A DNA stretch of 64,000 bases from Halichondria panicea (lineage: Eukaryota; Porifera; Demospongiae; Suberitida; Halichondriidae). The translations under genes were made by a program, and so were the position numbers. The stretch covers positions 2,285,803 to 2,349,802 of the forward strand of contig NC_087380.1 in the NCBI RefSeq assembly GCF_963675165.1. The letters are read 5' to 3'. This document shows positions 1 to 13,200 of the stretch, piece by piece (position 1 is the stretch's first letter; each line of letters begins with the position of its first letter). The notes beneath the pieces are model-generated. The model searched no databases. It saw only the letters and a list, made by a program, of their open reading frames with translations, and was not told the origin of the DNA.

Positions 1-23
1 TAACTTATTTGTTATTACTGTAG

Positions 24-3000
24 ACAACAACATTCGATGTCCCTCTGACTCGGTGATGGCTCCCACTAATGGGACGGTCTCATACACTAGTCCAGTGGAA
101 GGTGGCAGTTACAGTTATGGAACAGTTGCAACCTTTACCTGTTCCACTGGTTTTAGTCTTAATGGTACCTCAACTAGAACATGTGATACTGAACATGGAA
201 CATTTAGTGGCACAACCCCATCTTGTATAAGTGAGTATAGAATACCATAATTGTTGTACTTTATTCCTTTTTTAAACTCACAGCAATCACCTGCTCTGCT
301 CTCACTGCTATTGGAAATGGAAAAATTGTCTACTCTAGCGACATGATTAAACCTTATGACTATGGAACAACAGCTACGTATAAGTGTGACCCTGGGTACG
401 AGATAACAAGTGGAAACAAAAAGAGAAACTGCACTGGCGATGGTACTACACAAAGTGGCGATTGGAACGGAACTGCTGCAATGTGTTCACGTAAGTTGGA
501 AAACGTCTTTTATTGAGACGTTTATGCGATGTATTACTGACAGCTGTATCCTGTGGCCAAGTTCCTTCTGATACTAATGCATCTCCTGGGACACCAACTC
601 GACAAACCTTTGGAGGGACAGTGACCTACAGCTGTAATGATAGCTATACACTCTTTGGAAATGCTACAAGTACTTGTCAGGCAAATGCAACCTGGAGCAG
701 ACCACCAGAATGCAAAGGTACAAGCACTTCATTGTTGACCACATTACATGCATGGATACCATACCAATAAATTATGTATAGGTATCCACATTACTGGTAT
801 CCAATCTGGTGAGCCCATCTTAATTGGAGGTTCTGTTACCATCACCTGCACCACTGACTCTCCTGCTGACTCAATAATGTTACTCCAAGATGACCAACCC
901 AAAGCTCAGCAGTTATCAACTACCACCTTGATGTATACTATATATTTTGTTACCGACAGCATTCATGGAAACATCTTCAAATGTGAGGCCCTGCTAACAG
1001 GGAGAACAGACACTTCTGATACTGCCTTTGAAAGTCTCACTCTTTCTATTAAAGGTATAATAAAATTGGCTGGATATAGTATGCGCTTTATAAACTTTCC
1101 CTGCAGTTCCCCAACAACCTATTACTATTAATATCAGAACATCCAGTCCTTCACTAATTATTGGAGAGCCATACAATGTTACTTGCACTGTGTCTAAGTT
1201 GCCTGGACTAACTCGCACACCAACTGCTCAATGGGTGAATGTTACCATGGAGACCGAACAAATCGGAATGCCCACTCTTAATAAAGCTGTTCTCATTTTT
1301 TCTCCACTGAGAAGCTCAGATGCTGGCATATACTATTGTCTGGGAAATCTCAATACTACTATTCACTCTCAACCTCTTTCGAACAGCAGCAATTTCACTT
1401 TAATTGCACAAAGTAAGTCAAATCTTCGTAGGCTAGATGTAAATATTACCATGAATGATTATGTTTTACAGTACCAACACCAACAGTGAACATCTCAAGG
1501 TATCCCTCTAGTTCAGCTCTGTTTGCTAATCATAGTGAGGTAACATTTACATGTCAAGTGTCTATACATGAAGATATCGATACTCCCGTCAATCTGAGCT
1601 TGACTTGGACTCGTGAGGTTTATAGTGATGAAGATAATACAACTACTGAAGTGATCATAATGAATAGTACGACCAGCACCGTTGAGAGAAGTTGGACTCT
1701 AGACAGTTTAAGTTCAAATGACCAGAGAGTGACCTGCAATGGAGAATTAAGTACTAGCAGGTTTATTCAAGGCAATAGAGGCATTGATGAACACATGTTA
1801 TCTGTTGTTGGTGAGTTACCTTTGCTAAACCTATGACAAATCTATCACAGTGTATATAATCATTCAGGTGTGTTTCTGATATTCAACGGCAGTTCATTTG
1901 ATGACAACACTACCTCTGTACCAGCGAGGGATGTACGTGTCATACAGTGTCACTCTGACAAGACAGATACATTCGATGAAGACCAACACGGATGGACTTT
2001 CCCTAATAGCACCAAGATTACTAACATCAGCAAACTGGCTGTTGCAACACGGGAGGGAGGACACCTGGCACTCACTCGAGTGGGGAACAGTTCCCTGCCA
2101 GCTGGAGAGTATTGTTGCAAGGCTCAGGACGTAAGGGGAACTAGCCACACCCTCTGTGTGCATGTGAACCCAGGTGAGGGTTATGGCTGTTTACATAGCT
2201 TCAAATCTAGAGGTATCTAATTGCTCTGAGGACATGAGATTATTGGTGTGAGGCACATGTGTAACCAGCTCTTAGATGTAACTGGCTAGTGATATACCTA
2301 CAGCCTTTCATTTTTTCAGGCCCTACTCTCTATGTATTACCCACAAAACCAAATGCAAGTGGCAATGTCATGGTTGGAGGAGTAGTTGCTGGGATTGTCG
2401 TTTTGGTGGTTGCTCTACTGATCATTGGAGCAGTTATTCTCATTGTTGTCAGGTAATTAATCCTTTCTCTGTAAGTAAAAAAATAAGGTGACATTTTCAG
2501 AGCTCGTAGATCTGGAAAGCACACTTTCTCTGGCCTTACTTTTGGTGGAGGGAGAGTCAAGCGGAAATCACCATTCACTGTAAAAGTTGACCCCTTGACC
2601 CCATTGGACATACCCCTGGATGACCACATTGACACCTTGACCCCTGATACAAATATGTATGTGGGTGTGACCACCTTCAGCAAGGAACCAGATAAAAAAA
2701 GTTGAAGGAAATCAGCAAGGTATCCCATAAATAATCTCCCTTAAGTATATATATACACAAGTCTTCTACTATTTCACAGGATCTGCACTTGGTACAAGCA
2801 GTTCATTTTACACCACTGACTTCCCTGCTCATGTGGACACAATGCACGAGGACACAGACAAGCTCTTCGAGACTGAGTACACGGTGAGGAACAATCCGTC
2901 GCACTATTATAGAAGAAGAGCTATATTTGAGGGCCCTTCTACAGAGTGTCTAGTTAAAAGTGCTTCCTCTCCCCTCAGTCCATCAGCAAGGAGCCCCACT

Positions 3001-6000
3001 CGCCCAACAACGAGTCAAAACTGCCTCACAACACAACCAAGAACAGATTCGGAAACGTCTTCCCTTGTGAGTACACAACTTAATGTCAACTTGTGCTTAT
3101 TCTGTATACAGATGATTTCAACCGTGTTAAGTTGAAACCTGTGAAGGACATCATAGGATCAGACTACATCAATGCCAGCTATGTCAATGTGAGTCAATTA
3201 TCATCAGCATCACTCATTTTTCATGACATGCACTATAGGGATATATGACCAACACCAAGTACATTGCTGCTCAAGGTGAGCACATCACTCATGCACATTC
3301 ACAGTGTATCATTGCCAAACTCAGGTCCTCTGCCCAATACGCTGGAAGATTTCTGGAAGATGATTATGGAGAATAAACTGCGAACAATTGTTATGCTCAC
3401 TAAATGTTTTGAGGAGAGGGTGAGCTACTACACCCTTCAACCCTCGCTATCACATAATTAGTGTCTATTTCATCAAATTTGTAGCTACAACAATTGTAAT
3501 TCCCAATTTTATCCTTGTAGAAAAAGTGTGAGTGTTATTGGCCCCTGAAGGACAACCAACCTCTTGAGATGGGCTGTGGTATCGTGGTCTCTCTGACCAA
3601 TATGTTGGCCTTCCCTGACTTCACTGTCAGGAGAATGAAAGTCAATCAAGTCAGTTTGTTTACAGTTTGGAATGTACTGTGTACACAAACGCCCACGCAT
3701 TTAGTGAAGTGAAGCCTTTAACTGTTGATAAAGTAGAAAGCATAATAATATTGCAAGCATTATGCATGTACCACTGTTATACAGAGTTCCAAACAACCAT
3801 TGATAAATACTGTAAACTCCACCCCCTATAGCCCACCCTAGGCTCGTCCCCTGTGTTTGAGGTGACCCTGTTCCACTACACCTCCTGGCCAGACCACGGT
3901 GTCCCCTCCAGTGGCATGTCCCTCATCTACTTCACCCGAGCTGTTCGTAAGACACACCCCCAGGATGATCCCCGCCCACTCCTCGTACACTGCAGCGCTG
4001 GTGTTGGACGAACTGGAACGTTCATTGTCTTGGATACGATGTTAGATCGTATGGAGCAGGACGGGATGATACATATCTACGATTGTGTTACTCATATTCG
4101 GAAACAGAGGGTGCTCCTCGTACAGACTCTGGTATGCTTTGACTCTGTGCATGTGTGTGCATACTAGCCTCAATCCCAGGCCGCACTTCTTCTGAGTAGA
4201 AGCCTGTGAAGGAAGCTATATAATTATGTGCATACATGCAGTTATGGTGCATTGAAGTAATTTAGTTACAGATTGTACAGTGCTTGCACGACATTTAATG
4301 TATAATAATATGCAAATAAGTTATGTATTGCTATGTTAGCACTGGTTATCACAATTTACTGCCCAATGTGATAAATATTCTGTAAACAGTCAGTCAGTAT
4401 AACCACCCCCTTCCTCCAGTCCCAGTACATCTTCCTGCATGATGCCCTCAGGGAGCTCATAGTTTGTGGAGAGACAGAGATACCAGCACATGCTCTCATG
4501 ACAACCGTCAACCAGCTCAAAGAACCAGCTGCTGCTGATGAGGAGATAGACATAGCTCAGTCTTGGGTAGAGGAGGACACACCCACTGGCTTCCAGCAAC
4601 AGTTCAAGGTAGGCTAATCATTCGTTGTTCTTGCCACAATATTAATGTACTTACATTACCTCATTCTTGAGATATCACTTTGTGTATTATTGCTATGCTC
4701 AAGCCTGTGTATTTTGTGGCTAAATGGCATTAATAATTATTGTATAATACATTTTTGGGGAAGTCAACTTGGGCTATACTGGTAAATGTACCCAGATTTT
4801 GAGTGAGTGTTCTGTGCCTGACGGGACAGAGGACTACTACAGCTCTCAGAATGAGGAGAATGAAGACAAGAACAGATACTCTCAGATTCTGCCAAGTAAA
4901 CTAAAATTAACTCCACAAATCAACTCCACATGCACATGGCGTCCTGCAAACGTTATGCAGCGTTGTAGTCAAACTTGCATATTTTTAGCTTTAAGATTTC
5001 ATTTTTCATTTTCAGATGAGATGCATCGAGTCAAGCTTCGATTCTCACCTTCTGGTTCTAACTACATCAATGCCAGCTACATTCATGTGAGGAAGCTAAA
5101 CAGTACCGCCCACACACTATTTCTTCACTGTTCATGTGCTACTTCTTGTCCAGGGCTACCAATGCACTATGTATTTCTCTAGCGACTTTTTATGTGATTT
5201 AATACTTTAATTGTGAAGTGTTTCTCCCAACAATAATCCACTACTCTCTTGTCCAGGGCTACCAACAGAGGCGAGGGTACATAGCCACTCAAGGTCCCCT
5301 GGAGCACACCACTGGAGACTTGTGGAGGATGGTGGTGGAGAATGAGTGCAGCTGTATCGTCATGCTCTGTACCCTCAGGGAGGGGGAGGAGGTGTGTTGT
5401 ATTTATGTATATTTTTGTTTATGCTTTCATTTTTAACTTGCATTTAGAAAGTGAATATTTGCACATAAACAGTTTTAACAAAACTTTTTATGCAGCAAAA
5501 AGTACAATGTATACATAACCCTAAACCTCCTATAGCTCTTATTGAACAGTATATGCACTATACTGTATCTTCACTTATTTTCTTTCTTCTTCAACAGAAG
5601 GTGTGCCATCGCTACTGGCCCAAGTTCCAAGGAGAGGCAAGCACTTATGGTGACTTCACTGTCACTCAGCAAACATTCGATGCTTATGGTGACTACGTTG
5701 TCAGGAAGCTATCTGTTGCCATGGCAGCCTCCGATGAGCCCCCCTCTGTAGTGACACAGTTCCATTTCACCCGCTGGACCGAGAAGGATCCCCCACAGAG
5801 CCCTGCCACTATATTGGACGTTGTGCAGGAGGTGAATGCTGTTCAGATGGCCTCAGGCAACAAGCCCATTGTTGTCATGTGCAAGTAAGTGATCGAGTGT
5901 GTGTGTGTATGTATGCTTTGATGGTACAGCCTGTTATGTATACTTATGCATTAAAATAAACAAGTATCTCAATGTCTCACTACCCCCCCCCCAACACACA

Positions 6001-6486
6001 CACACACACACACAGCAACTTATATATTAAAGTAAACAATGTCTCACTACCCACACTTAATACCTTACTACCATACACATGCAGCAATGGGATTGGTCGT
6101 ACTGGAGTGTTCATCACCCTGCATGCTCAACTGGAGCGACTCAAGATTGAGGGTGTGGTCGATCTGTTCCAGTTCATCAAATTTGCTCGCAAACAAAGGG
6201 AGGGACTCGTTAGCAGTCCTGTAAGTCATTAACAATACAAGTCTATTGGAAGCTACATTCTACTTATCCATTCTATGCTGTATAGATCCAATGTTTAGCT
6301 ACTGCGTTTATTTTGATAAAAGTGTGTGTGTGCTTTCAGCTTTGTACAATATTATCTTTCAATATGAAGTAATTACCGTACGTATATCCACCCACTGTGC
6401 AGGAGATGTATGCTTTCTGTCACGAGGCACTGGCTGACTATGTGGACAGTTTTGAAACTTATGCCAACTTCAAAGAACTGGTTTAA
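24..6486 (+). CDS. RPTP gene 1 (CCP-Ig-TM-PTP-PTP), 5' partial, frameshifted
   Basis: Receptor tyrosine phosphatase, predicted to sit in the plasma membrane and dephosphorylate phosphotyrosine. Exons read from splice sites: CCP 24-230, 284-490, 544-717; Ig-like 782-1054, 1107-1412, 1472-1810, 1868-2173; membrane segment 2320-2452; juxtamembrane 2501-2719, 2780-2883, 2979-3066; D1 3112-3188, 3239-3275, 3325-3419, 3521-3649, 3832-4131, 4420-4608; linker 4796-4895; D2 5016-5086, 5257-5391, 5598-5884, 6085-6220, 6403-6486. D1 has WPDHG and [12 protein letters not shown], so it should be active. D2 reads WTEKD where WPD is expected and [12 protein letters not shown] where HCSAG is expected, so it is probably a pseudophosphatase. 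The protein ends NFKELV. The 5' end lies outside the window. At 2694-2700 seven A residues replace the six of gene 2. This puts TGA in frame just after the membrane segment, so the copy is either pseudogenic or carries an assembly error. Confidence 0.85.
2694..2706 (+). other. Single-A frameshift in RPTP gene 1 juxtamembrane exon
   Basis: Reading from the conserved splice junction at 2501, the frame reaches GAT AAA AAA AGT TGA. The matching stretch of gene 2 (30718-30732) reads GAT AAA AAA GTT GAA and stays open. All PTP exons lie downstream of the break. The frame is otherwise open through both PTP domains, which suggests either a very recent mutation or a homopolymer error in the assembly. 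Confidence 0.8.
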
Positions 6487-7957
6487 TATACAGTAACTCT
6501 CAAAAACATTTGATTTTAGATATTATTGCTGCTTGTAGAGTTTTTATATTTGTAGTACAGACTCAGATTATACCAATAGCAAAACTGTGTATGTGTTTAC
6601 CATTGACTTTTATGTTACTGAATTATTGCACTTGCTGGGGTGATGTGTGTTCCTAACCGATGTTACTGACTCATAATGTGTTATCCAATTCTCCTCACCT
6701 CCAGCAGCGTGGTTGGCATAACGATGAGATCAATGCTCGTATTGAGCGTATTGAGGCTGACTCTAGTGGAGTGGAGGAGGACGAGGGACTCTACGCCACC
6801 TACGCCATGCTACACACCTATCGCAATTAGTGAGTGGGTACTGTGTATATCTGTACGTCTAGAATCACGAACTAGAAATAATATTTAACACTTGCTTAGG
6901 TAATCAGATTGTTGGATTGGACAATCGCACACTGGAATTAATCCTTACTCCATTACTTTTAGTTTAGCACGTACAAAAAGCATACATGCATGGATGGTAG
7001 CAATTGTGAAGTATAATTATAGTGCATGGAGTTGGATGTGCTTGGAGCTTTATAGTACTGCCATAGATATTTGGTACCGCAGGTATTACCATTATAAGTA
7101 TTCAGTTTCCATGATACATTGTAACTGAATCTATGCTAAAAGTCTCTTTGTGTTGAGTTCGGCCTCGGAAGTTATGTGGTCAATTATGGCTTCATTTATA
7201 CTTTATGTGGTTGACAAGTATGCCAGAAACTTCTGCATGGAAAATGTTACCTTTTATAGCTGGTTTGAGCTCATCAGTTCTAATAAAACCATGCAATGAT
7301 ATATGAATTTCAGTGAAGTATGACAAAGTTATGACAATTTTATGAAGGTCAAACTCAACTCAAATTTACTGTTAGTAAGAGCTTGCATGAGCAGATGTTG
7401 CATGTTGTCTTCACTGCATCACATGATGTACATTGTCTTCTGCAAAAACATTTATGTGTGTGCCTTTACTTGTATAAACTTTCATTGTCTGACCTCTTAT
7501 CCGACTACCAGCAGATATCCCAGGAGCTGAGGAGCATTGTGTGAAAAGACCACCCCCTCTGAGAGAGGACGACCCTCAGAGAGTGGGAGGGGCTATCCCT
7601 GCTACCACCACTACCCCATAAGTACGTACATGTGTGTGAGGTGGTACTGAGAAAGTTGAAAGCTGTAGCTATACGTGTATAGTTGTAGCCTCGACTCCAT
7701 AATTGGCTACATGTAACAGTATGCTACTTTGAGTGTATGGTGCACGTACGTACATGTACAGCATTTGTGCTGTACTGTGACATTGCTGTTATGGGTACAT
7801 CCTATAGAGCCTGTACATACTGTTGTGTATGAATGACAGTGATTGCTCTGTCCCCCCTGCAATCTCAACAGCTGATCAGCTACAAGGATCTGAAGGTGTC
7901 ACGTGACTTGTCGAACTTTTTAGAGTCAGCCTGGATGAACCCAAGCATCTCGCGATC

Positions 7958-9012
7958 GTGAGTCAACCAACATCTATCTTGAGTGAACTTAACTATTCTG
8001 TCAGTATAACGATCCCCAATTGAGATTGTTATCTCGCACCCCCTCACTACCCATGTGTAAACATTGCTTTCAGTTTAGTGTATAGTCTCATTGCTATTAT
8101 GTGCAATGGGTCTTTGCTTTTCTTCAAAGAGTATTATAGCCTGTGCATGAGTAGTGTGTGCTTGCTTTCAATCTGATAGAGTGCTTTAGTGTTTACTGTG
8201 AACATTATACCTGTTGTGTTGTCCTGAGGCAATGTTTGTGCACCTGTGTGACTTACCATTATAATAGCCTAGGGCTATGATAATTCAAGAACTCTAGCAA
8301 ATGGTGCATGTTGCCTTTGTTCCATTAGTCAATCTGTTCACTGTGTACAGTGGGCTATCTCAACAAGTGCCTTCTGCTGGGACTTTAATGAGAGTTTGTT
8401 CACATGCAGTCAATCCCTCCTTTGTTGACTACTAGCTTTTGCCATGCCTGAAAATATTTACTATTGTAAATAAGTGCTGTCACTCGTGCCTTGCAGGCAC
8501 TCGTGCAGTTACTGGCACAGACTCGTGATAATCTTCAGTATCCATAGGATAATGTCATAGTAATTCGATAAGTGTATCTCATTATCTAATGACCACAATT
8601 ATTACCTCGAGTCAGTCATAGTGTGAGAAGGTGACCTACTTTAACTCTATTGCCTTAGCTTTCATTATGATCTGCACTGACTATTATAGGAGAAGCCACT
8701 AGAAGAAGCCACTACTGGTTTTGAAACCGTTTTATCAATTCTCTGCGTTTATATACGCAACCCAGATATCTAAATATCGCCCACAAAATGCTGAGTGGTT
8801 AATCTCTTCCGGTTTGTTTTGTGCAGTCCCTGTATTGTTTGACAGTTGTAGGGCTCATTCATGTGCAGTCAAACGAGCTAGCTTATACGTGTCTTTGTGT
8901 AAGGCTGCATGACGGTTGTAGTTCTGGTAATTGCTGCTGTTAGGAGCAGTTTAAAGAAAGTGCTATTTCTCGTAAGTATTGTGTACCTTTGCACTGGCCC
9001 AAGTTTCTGTAG
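7958..9012. other. Intron-like spacer inside SH2 remnant A
   Basis: AT-rich sequence with no convincing exon. The one structure I see is a 16-bp inverted repeat, gtttaaagaaagtgct at about 8949-8964, matched by its complement at about 9100-9115 inside the next SH2 piece. The pair could fold into a long loop. Confidence 0.4.
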
Positions 9013-9283
9013 TCTTTTGTCATCACTCACTGGTAAACCCAATGGGATCTTCCTGGTTCGACCCAAGAGTAATGTGGATCGAGAAGTCCTCAACTTTCTT
9101 AGCACTTTCTTTAAACACAAACACCATCGACAGGTATAGCCTCTAGCTTGCTGTGGTGTTTCTGTATAGACTGGATTAAGAATAAAAGCACTGCATGTGG
9201 CCTGCAGTATATAGTATATTTATAAAAATTCCGTCAATGCAACTTGATGCACTATACATGCAAATTTACAATATGATGTATAC

Positions 9284-9540
9284 TACGGTAGCCGAGAAGG
9301 GTCCCCCACCTCCGCCTACCACCACAATGAACCGCGCGCGCAGAGGTTTTGTTAACTGCGCGCGGTAGGAGACACACAACGCGCGCGGTTAAACAAAGAT
9401 GACCGCCAACAAATGTTCAGTGTACAAGGTCAAAGGTAAATGAAGATGTCTGCGTTATAATTAACGCAAGGTGTTCCAACCTCCACGCGCGGTTCATTGT
9501 GGCGGTAGGTGGAGGCAGGTGACCCTTCTCGGCCACCGTA
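9284..9540. mobile_element. MITE with about 55-bp terminal inverted repeats
   Basis: The left end begins tacggtagccgagaagggtc and the right end is its near-perfect complement (gacccttctcggccaccgta). The similarity runs on through the cctcc-gcctacc-ccacaatgaaccgcgcg stretch for about 55 bp. The interior is GC-rich with repeated gcgcgcggt blocks and no ORF, so it is a non-autonomous foldback DNA element. It lies between two SH2 pieces, where a further SH2 exon would be expected. Confidence 0.8.
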
Positions 9541-9770
9541 ATTTACTTATTTTCTCCTTTCAAATTCTGCGCGGTTTATAGTTGTGTACTACAATTTTAA
9601 AGTGTCATTCATACATTACTCCCCCATGCAGAGATGGAGGCAGGTTCAAGAGGATCTCCGTGTACAGAGACCCTGCTGGAGGGTACGGATTTGCATCACT
9701 ATTCGAATTTGACTCTATGCTCAGTTTAGTTCTGTACTATGCCACCAACACTGGAGAAACACAACCCTGA

Positions 9771-10269
9771 ACTAGAGACAATGCTTAGATACCCTGCATT
9801 CCATGTGGACAGGGGCCGTTAGTAACTGAACTAGCAGCTGTACAGTATTGTATGTGTATATAATAATGTGTAAAATAGGAGTCTCTTTCTGTGTATTATA
9901 ATTATAATAAGGTATAATTATACATAATATGGCATATTCTAAATACCTACATTGTCATACATAATTATTATCTTGCCAACACTAAAATTTGTGCTTATTA
10001 AGTTCACGTATTAATGTGTATAGGCACTCATTTTTTGCTGATTCGCCCTTTCATCTGTGGAGTTCCTTGTTTGTATGTGTTGTTGTGGTTAGCTTTTAGT
10101 TTTTGCTTGTTTTTTTGTTGTGTCTGAAGTTAGAACCTGTGTATTATTTTTATGTAGAGGCTATTCTATGTGGTTGCATGTACACTTTTGATGTGCATTC
10201 TGTCATACTTCCTGTTGTCATCACAGACTATTATTTAAATAAATTTGGAGCATGTATGAGCTAAGAAGC
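9771..10269 (+). promoter_or_regulatory. 5' flank of RPTP gene 2, shared with gene 3
   Basis: No coding exon seen. The block from about 9783 (gcttagataccctgcattcc) to about 9860 recurs almost unchanged at about 36868-36945 upstream of gene 3. Similarity returns just before the start codon (cttcctgttgtcatca, then ttggagcat). It was therefore copied with the gene. It may hold the 3' end of the SH2 gene, the RPTP promoter, or both; I cannot assign individual sites. Confidence 0.4.
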
Positions 10270-13200
10270 ATGAAGAAGTTACAAGGTGACTGTGTCTCTT
10301 GGCTGGTCCTTTTAACTGGAGCTGCTCAGCTCCTATTAGTGTGTGGACAGGGCTCACCTGCTGGTATGTTTAAAGCTTTCATGAGCTCTGCAACCAAGTC
10401 AGTGTATTATAATTATAATTATGTTGTATGCTTGTATGCAGGAATGTACCTGTCTTTGGGGACCACCACCTTCATTATGAATAACACTGAGATCCTCATC
10501 ACTAGCATTGGAGATGATAATGACATTGATCTTAATCCCCCTCTCATCTGTCACACTGACCTAGTGGCCTGTTGTACACCCAGTGAGACAAATATGACAA
10601 GAGGAATTGGAGATTGGCGCTATCCAAATCGAGATCGTGTTCCTGGTGGATCAGGATCTAATTCAGTATTTCAACCGTTTGTGTCATTGAGAAATGTTCA
10701 ATCCATTCAACTGGTTCGTAGAGATGAGTTTACCCCCCCTCCGTTGGATCCAACTGGTTTCTATTGTTGTATTATACCAACTAATGGAGAAGATATGACC
10801 TTCTGTGCCAAACTGGGTGAGTTGTTGGAATATTCTCACTCTTATATTCCATCCAAACTTTTATTCCAGTTGTGTGCCTGTCTCTCCCTGCCCTGAACAA
10901 TGGAATAGTCTCATACAAGGACTCAACACTGGGTCTGAACACTGTGGCCACCTACACCTGTAATACTAGCTACAGTCTCATTGGAGACACCACCAGGACT
11001 TGTGGGAGTGATGGAGTGTGGAGTGGCGTTGATGGTCCAACTTGTGAAGGTGAGTCTACATGCAATCCGATTCCATTGTTATAATCCTTTCCCAGTGGTT
11101 TGTCCTGTTCTCGCTCTGGATAATGGAGACATTTTGTACAGTGATGACAGCAGACGAGTTGGTACTAGCGCTACTTACAGCTGCATTGTAGGATACCGAA
11201 TTGTGGGAGAACCAGTGATGATAACTTGTCAGTTGAGTGATAATAGCACGCCAACTTGGAGCGAATCGTCACCAATCTGCGAAGGTGTGTCAATGTCTTC
11301 CCAAAAGAAGAGCGGAAGACTACTTAATACCACACTAAAAAAATTAACCCCATTCTCTATCTTTTGTTTTAATTGTTAGTTTCCACCTCAACCCGCCCAA
11401 CAATAGTGCTATAGTGCAATTTGCATAAACTTCCAAAATTGTATTTGCACTCCAAAGGGAGTAATTCTACAACATTGAAAGGGTCATTGTGATCTTACAT
11501 AATTATTAGCGTGTAGGGGCTTATTTCTGATGGAAGGCATTAAAAATTATGGGCACGAAGGGCAAATAATAGGCTATGCCCACTCCTGAACTAGTAGAAA
11601 ACTCAATCTCTCTGTACCATCTGCTCAAAATTAACTTTTGTGAGTAGCTTTTTTCGTTATCCAATTATAATGTTAGTTTTGATGTGTATGATAATGTGTG
11701 ATTGACTAGAAACCATTCTTGGTTCACTATTAAGGTTTGCAATGGAATGTAAATTTTCCTCAGCTATACATGTAATTGAGACACTACACACATACACTGT
11801 GTAGACATTGATGAATGCTCTGGTACTGATCATGACTGTGATCATATCTGCACCAACACTCCTGGATCATACACCTGTACCTGTAACTTAGGATATGAAC
11901 TTGCTGATAATGGAAGACGGTGTAAGTTTATATCTTGTAACGACTATACGGTAGCAGGTAATGGTATGGTGGAAATGTTCGTATATTGAGTATCATATGA
12001 AAATTAAAAATAAGAATTATTCTACCGCAATACGACCTTCACCGTAACTATCCTGAGCTGTACGAATTTAAAATCCGAAATATTTAAATGGGCAGTTCAT
12101 ACTAAAATTTGAAAATTACCCGCTATAATTATGGTATTAAGAGTTCATTAGGAAGAGTACGCAACTCCACTTAAAACTGTAGTAGGCGTTTCTTCCAAAC
12201 TACGTCACAACTGTGAATTCAAATTTGCAATGAATAACATAGTGATGATTATCACTAATTTACAACTGCCAGTAGGAAAGGCAATGAATAACATAGTTAC
12301 TAAATTTATTCATTGCCTTTTCTGCTAGTTACGGGTACAACAGCTAGTATCTGTGACGTAGGTCTGGAGGAATGCCTTTTGTGTACGGTCTATTGGAGTT
12401 TGGTATTACCTGTGACAGGTATGGTAGCATATATATATATGCATCTAGTTTGTATGCTAAACTTTGAGTCGCCTCATATACAGGTGATGATATTGATGAG
12501 TGTACTGGATCCAACATCTGCCACCAAGTGTGTATCAACACTGAGGGATCATTCATTTGTGGATGTGAGGGAGGATATGTGCTGGACAGAGACAGAGTAA
12601 CCTGTTCTGGTATACTTAAAAATACTTATAAAATCTCCAAACCTAACGTATCATTTGCTATAGCTCTCTGTGATGTTTTCACTTTTTATCCTGTATAGCC
12701 ATCATTTGTCTACCTCTTGACTCTCCCTATGGCCCAATAACCTACTCTCCAAACACTTCCCCATACTTAATTGGAACACAAGCAATGTACACTGTTGTAT
12801 GCCCTCCTGGACAGGAGAGGAGTGGAGGAGATGGTGTGAGGATTTGCTTGGGAGATGGACAAACTACTGTGGGAGCATGGACTGAGACTGCTCCCGTCTG
12901 TGCAGGTTGGTATATAGAGCTTATGACTAGCAATAACTAGCACTGCTGCAGTGCGGACTAGCAGAGTAGAAGTACAGTTTTACTTCAAACCACACCCATG
13001 CAACCGGAAATGGCGCGAAAGTGGGAGTGGCCTCAAAAATCGTGTGCGTATATTTATTTTATTTTTCTGCACCTTACTTGTTATTCTAGATCCGCCTGAC
13101 TGATCCCACTTTTTGGCTAACAACTAACAACATTACATAATTTGTGTCCTAAGCAATCTACCGTAGCTCATAGTTCCCTACGAAACACTTTTATTGAATT

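Larger units (their letters stand above)
6705..9770 (+). pseudogene. SH2-domain gene remnant, copy A
   Basis: Scattered exon-like pieces follow RPTP gene 1. 6705-6830 encodes an acidic helical stretch (NDEINARIERIEADSSGVEE) that ends at TAG. About 7511-7620 is a proline/arginine-rich piece that has lost its acceptor AG and one base relative to copy B. 7871-7957 ends AWMNPSISRS and 9013-9133 continues with KPNGIFLVRP; together they give the W...ISR and GxFLVR landmarks of an SH2 domain. 9632-9770 encodes RDPAGGYGFASLFEFDS then LVLYYATN, like the SH2 C-terminal half, with a stop. The junction between the last two pieces is out of phase, and a MITE lies between them. The coiled-coil-then-SH2 order recalls the inter-SH2/C-SH2 part of PI3K p85, but that identity is only a guess. 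No promoter or 5' half is visible. Confidence 0.55.

Noticed and set aside
5996-6014. CRISPR-like or structured repeat array at CA tracts
   Set aside because: Simple dinucleotide microsatellites in introns of a eukaryotic gene; no spacer-repeat structure.
6705-9770. Firm assignment of the SH2 pieces to PI3K regulatory subunit p85
   Set aside because: Only short landmark similarities and a helical stretch support it; both copies are too decayed to exclude another SH2 family.
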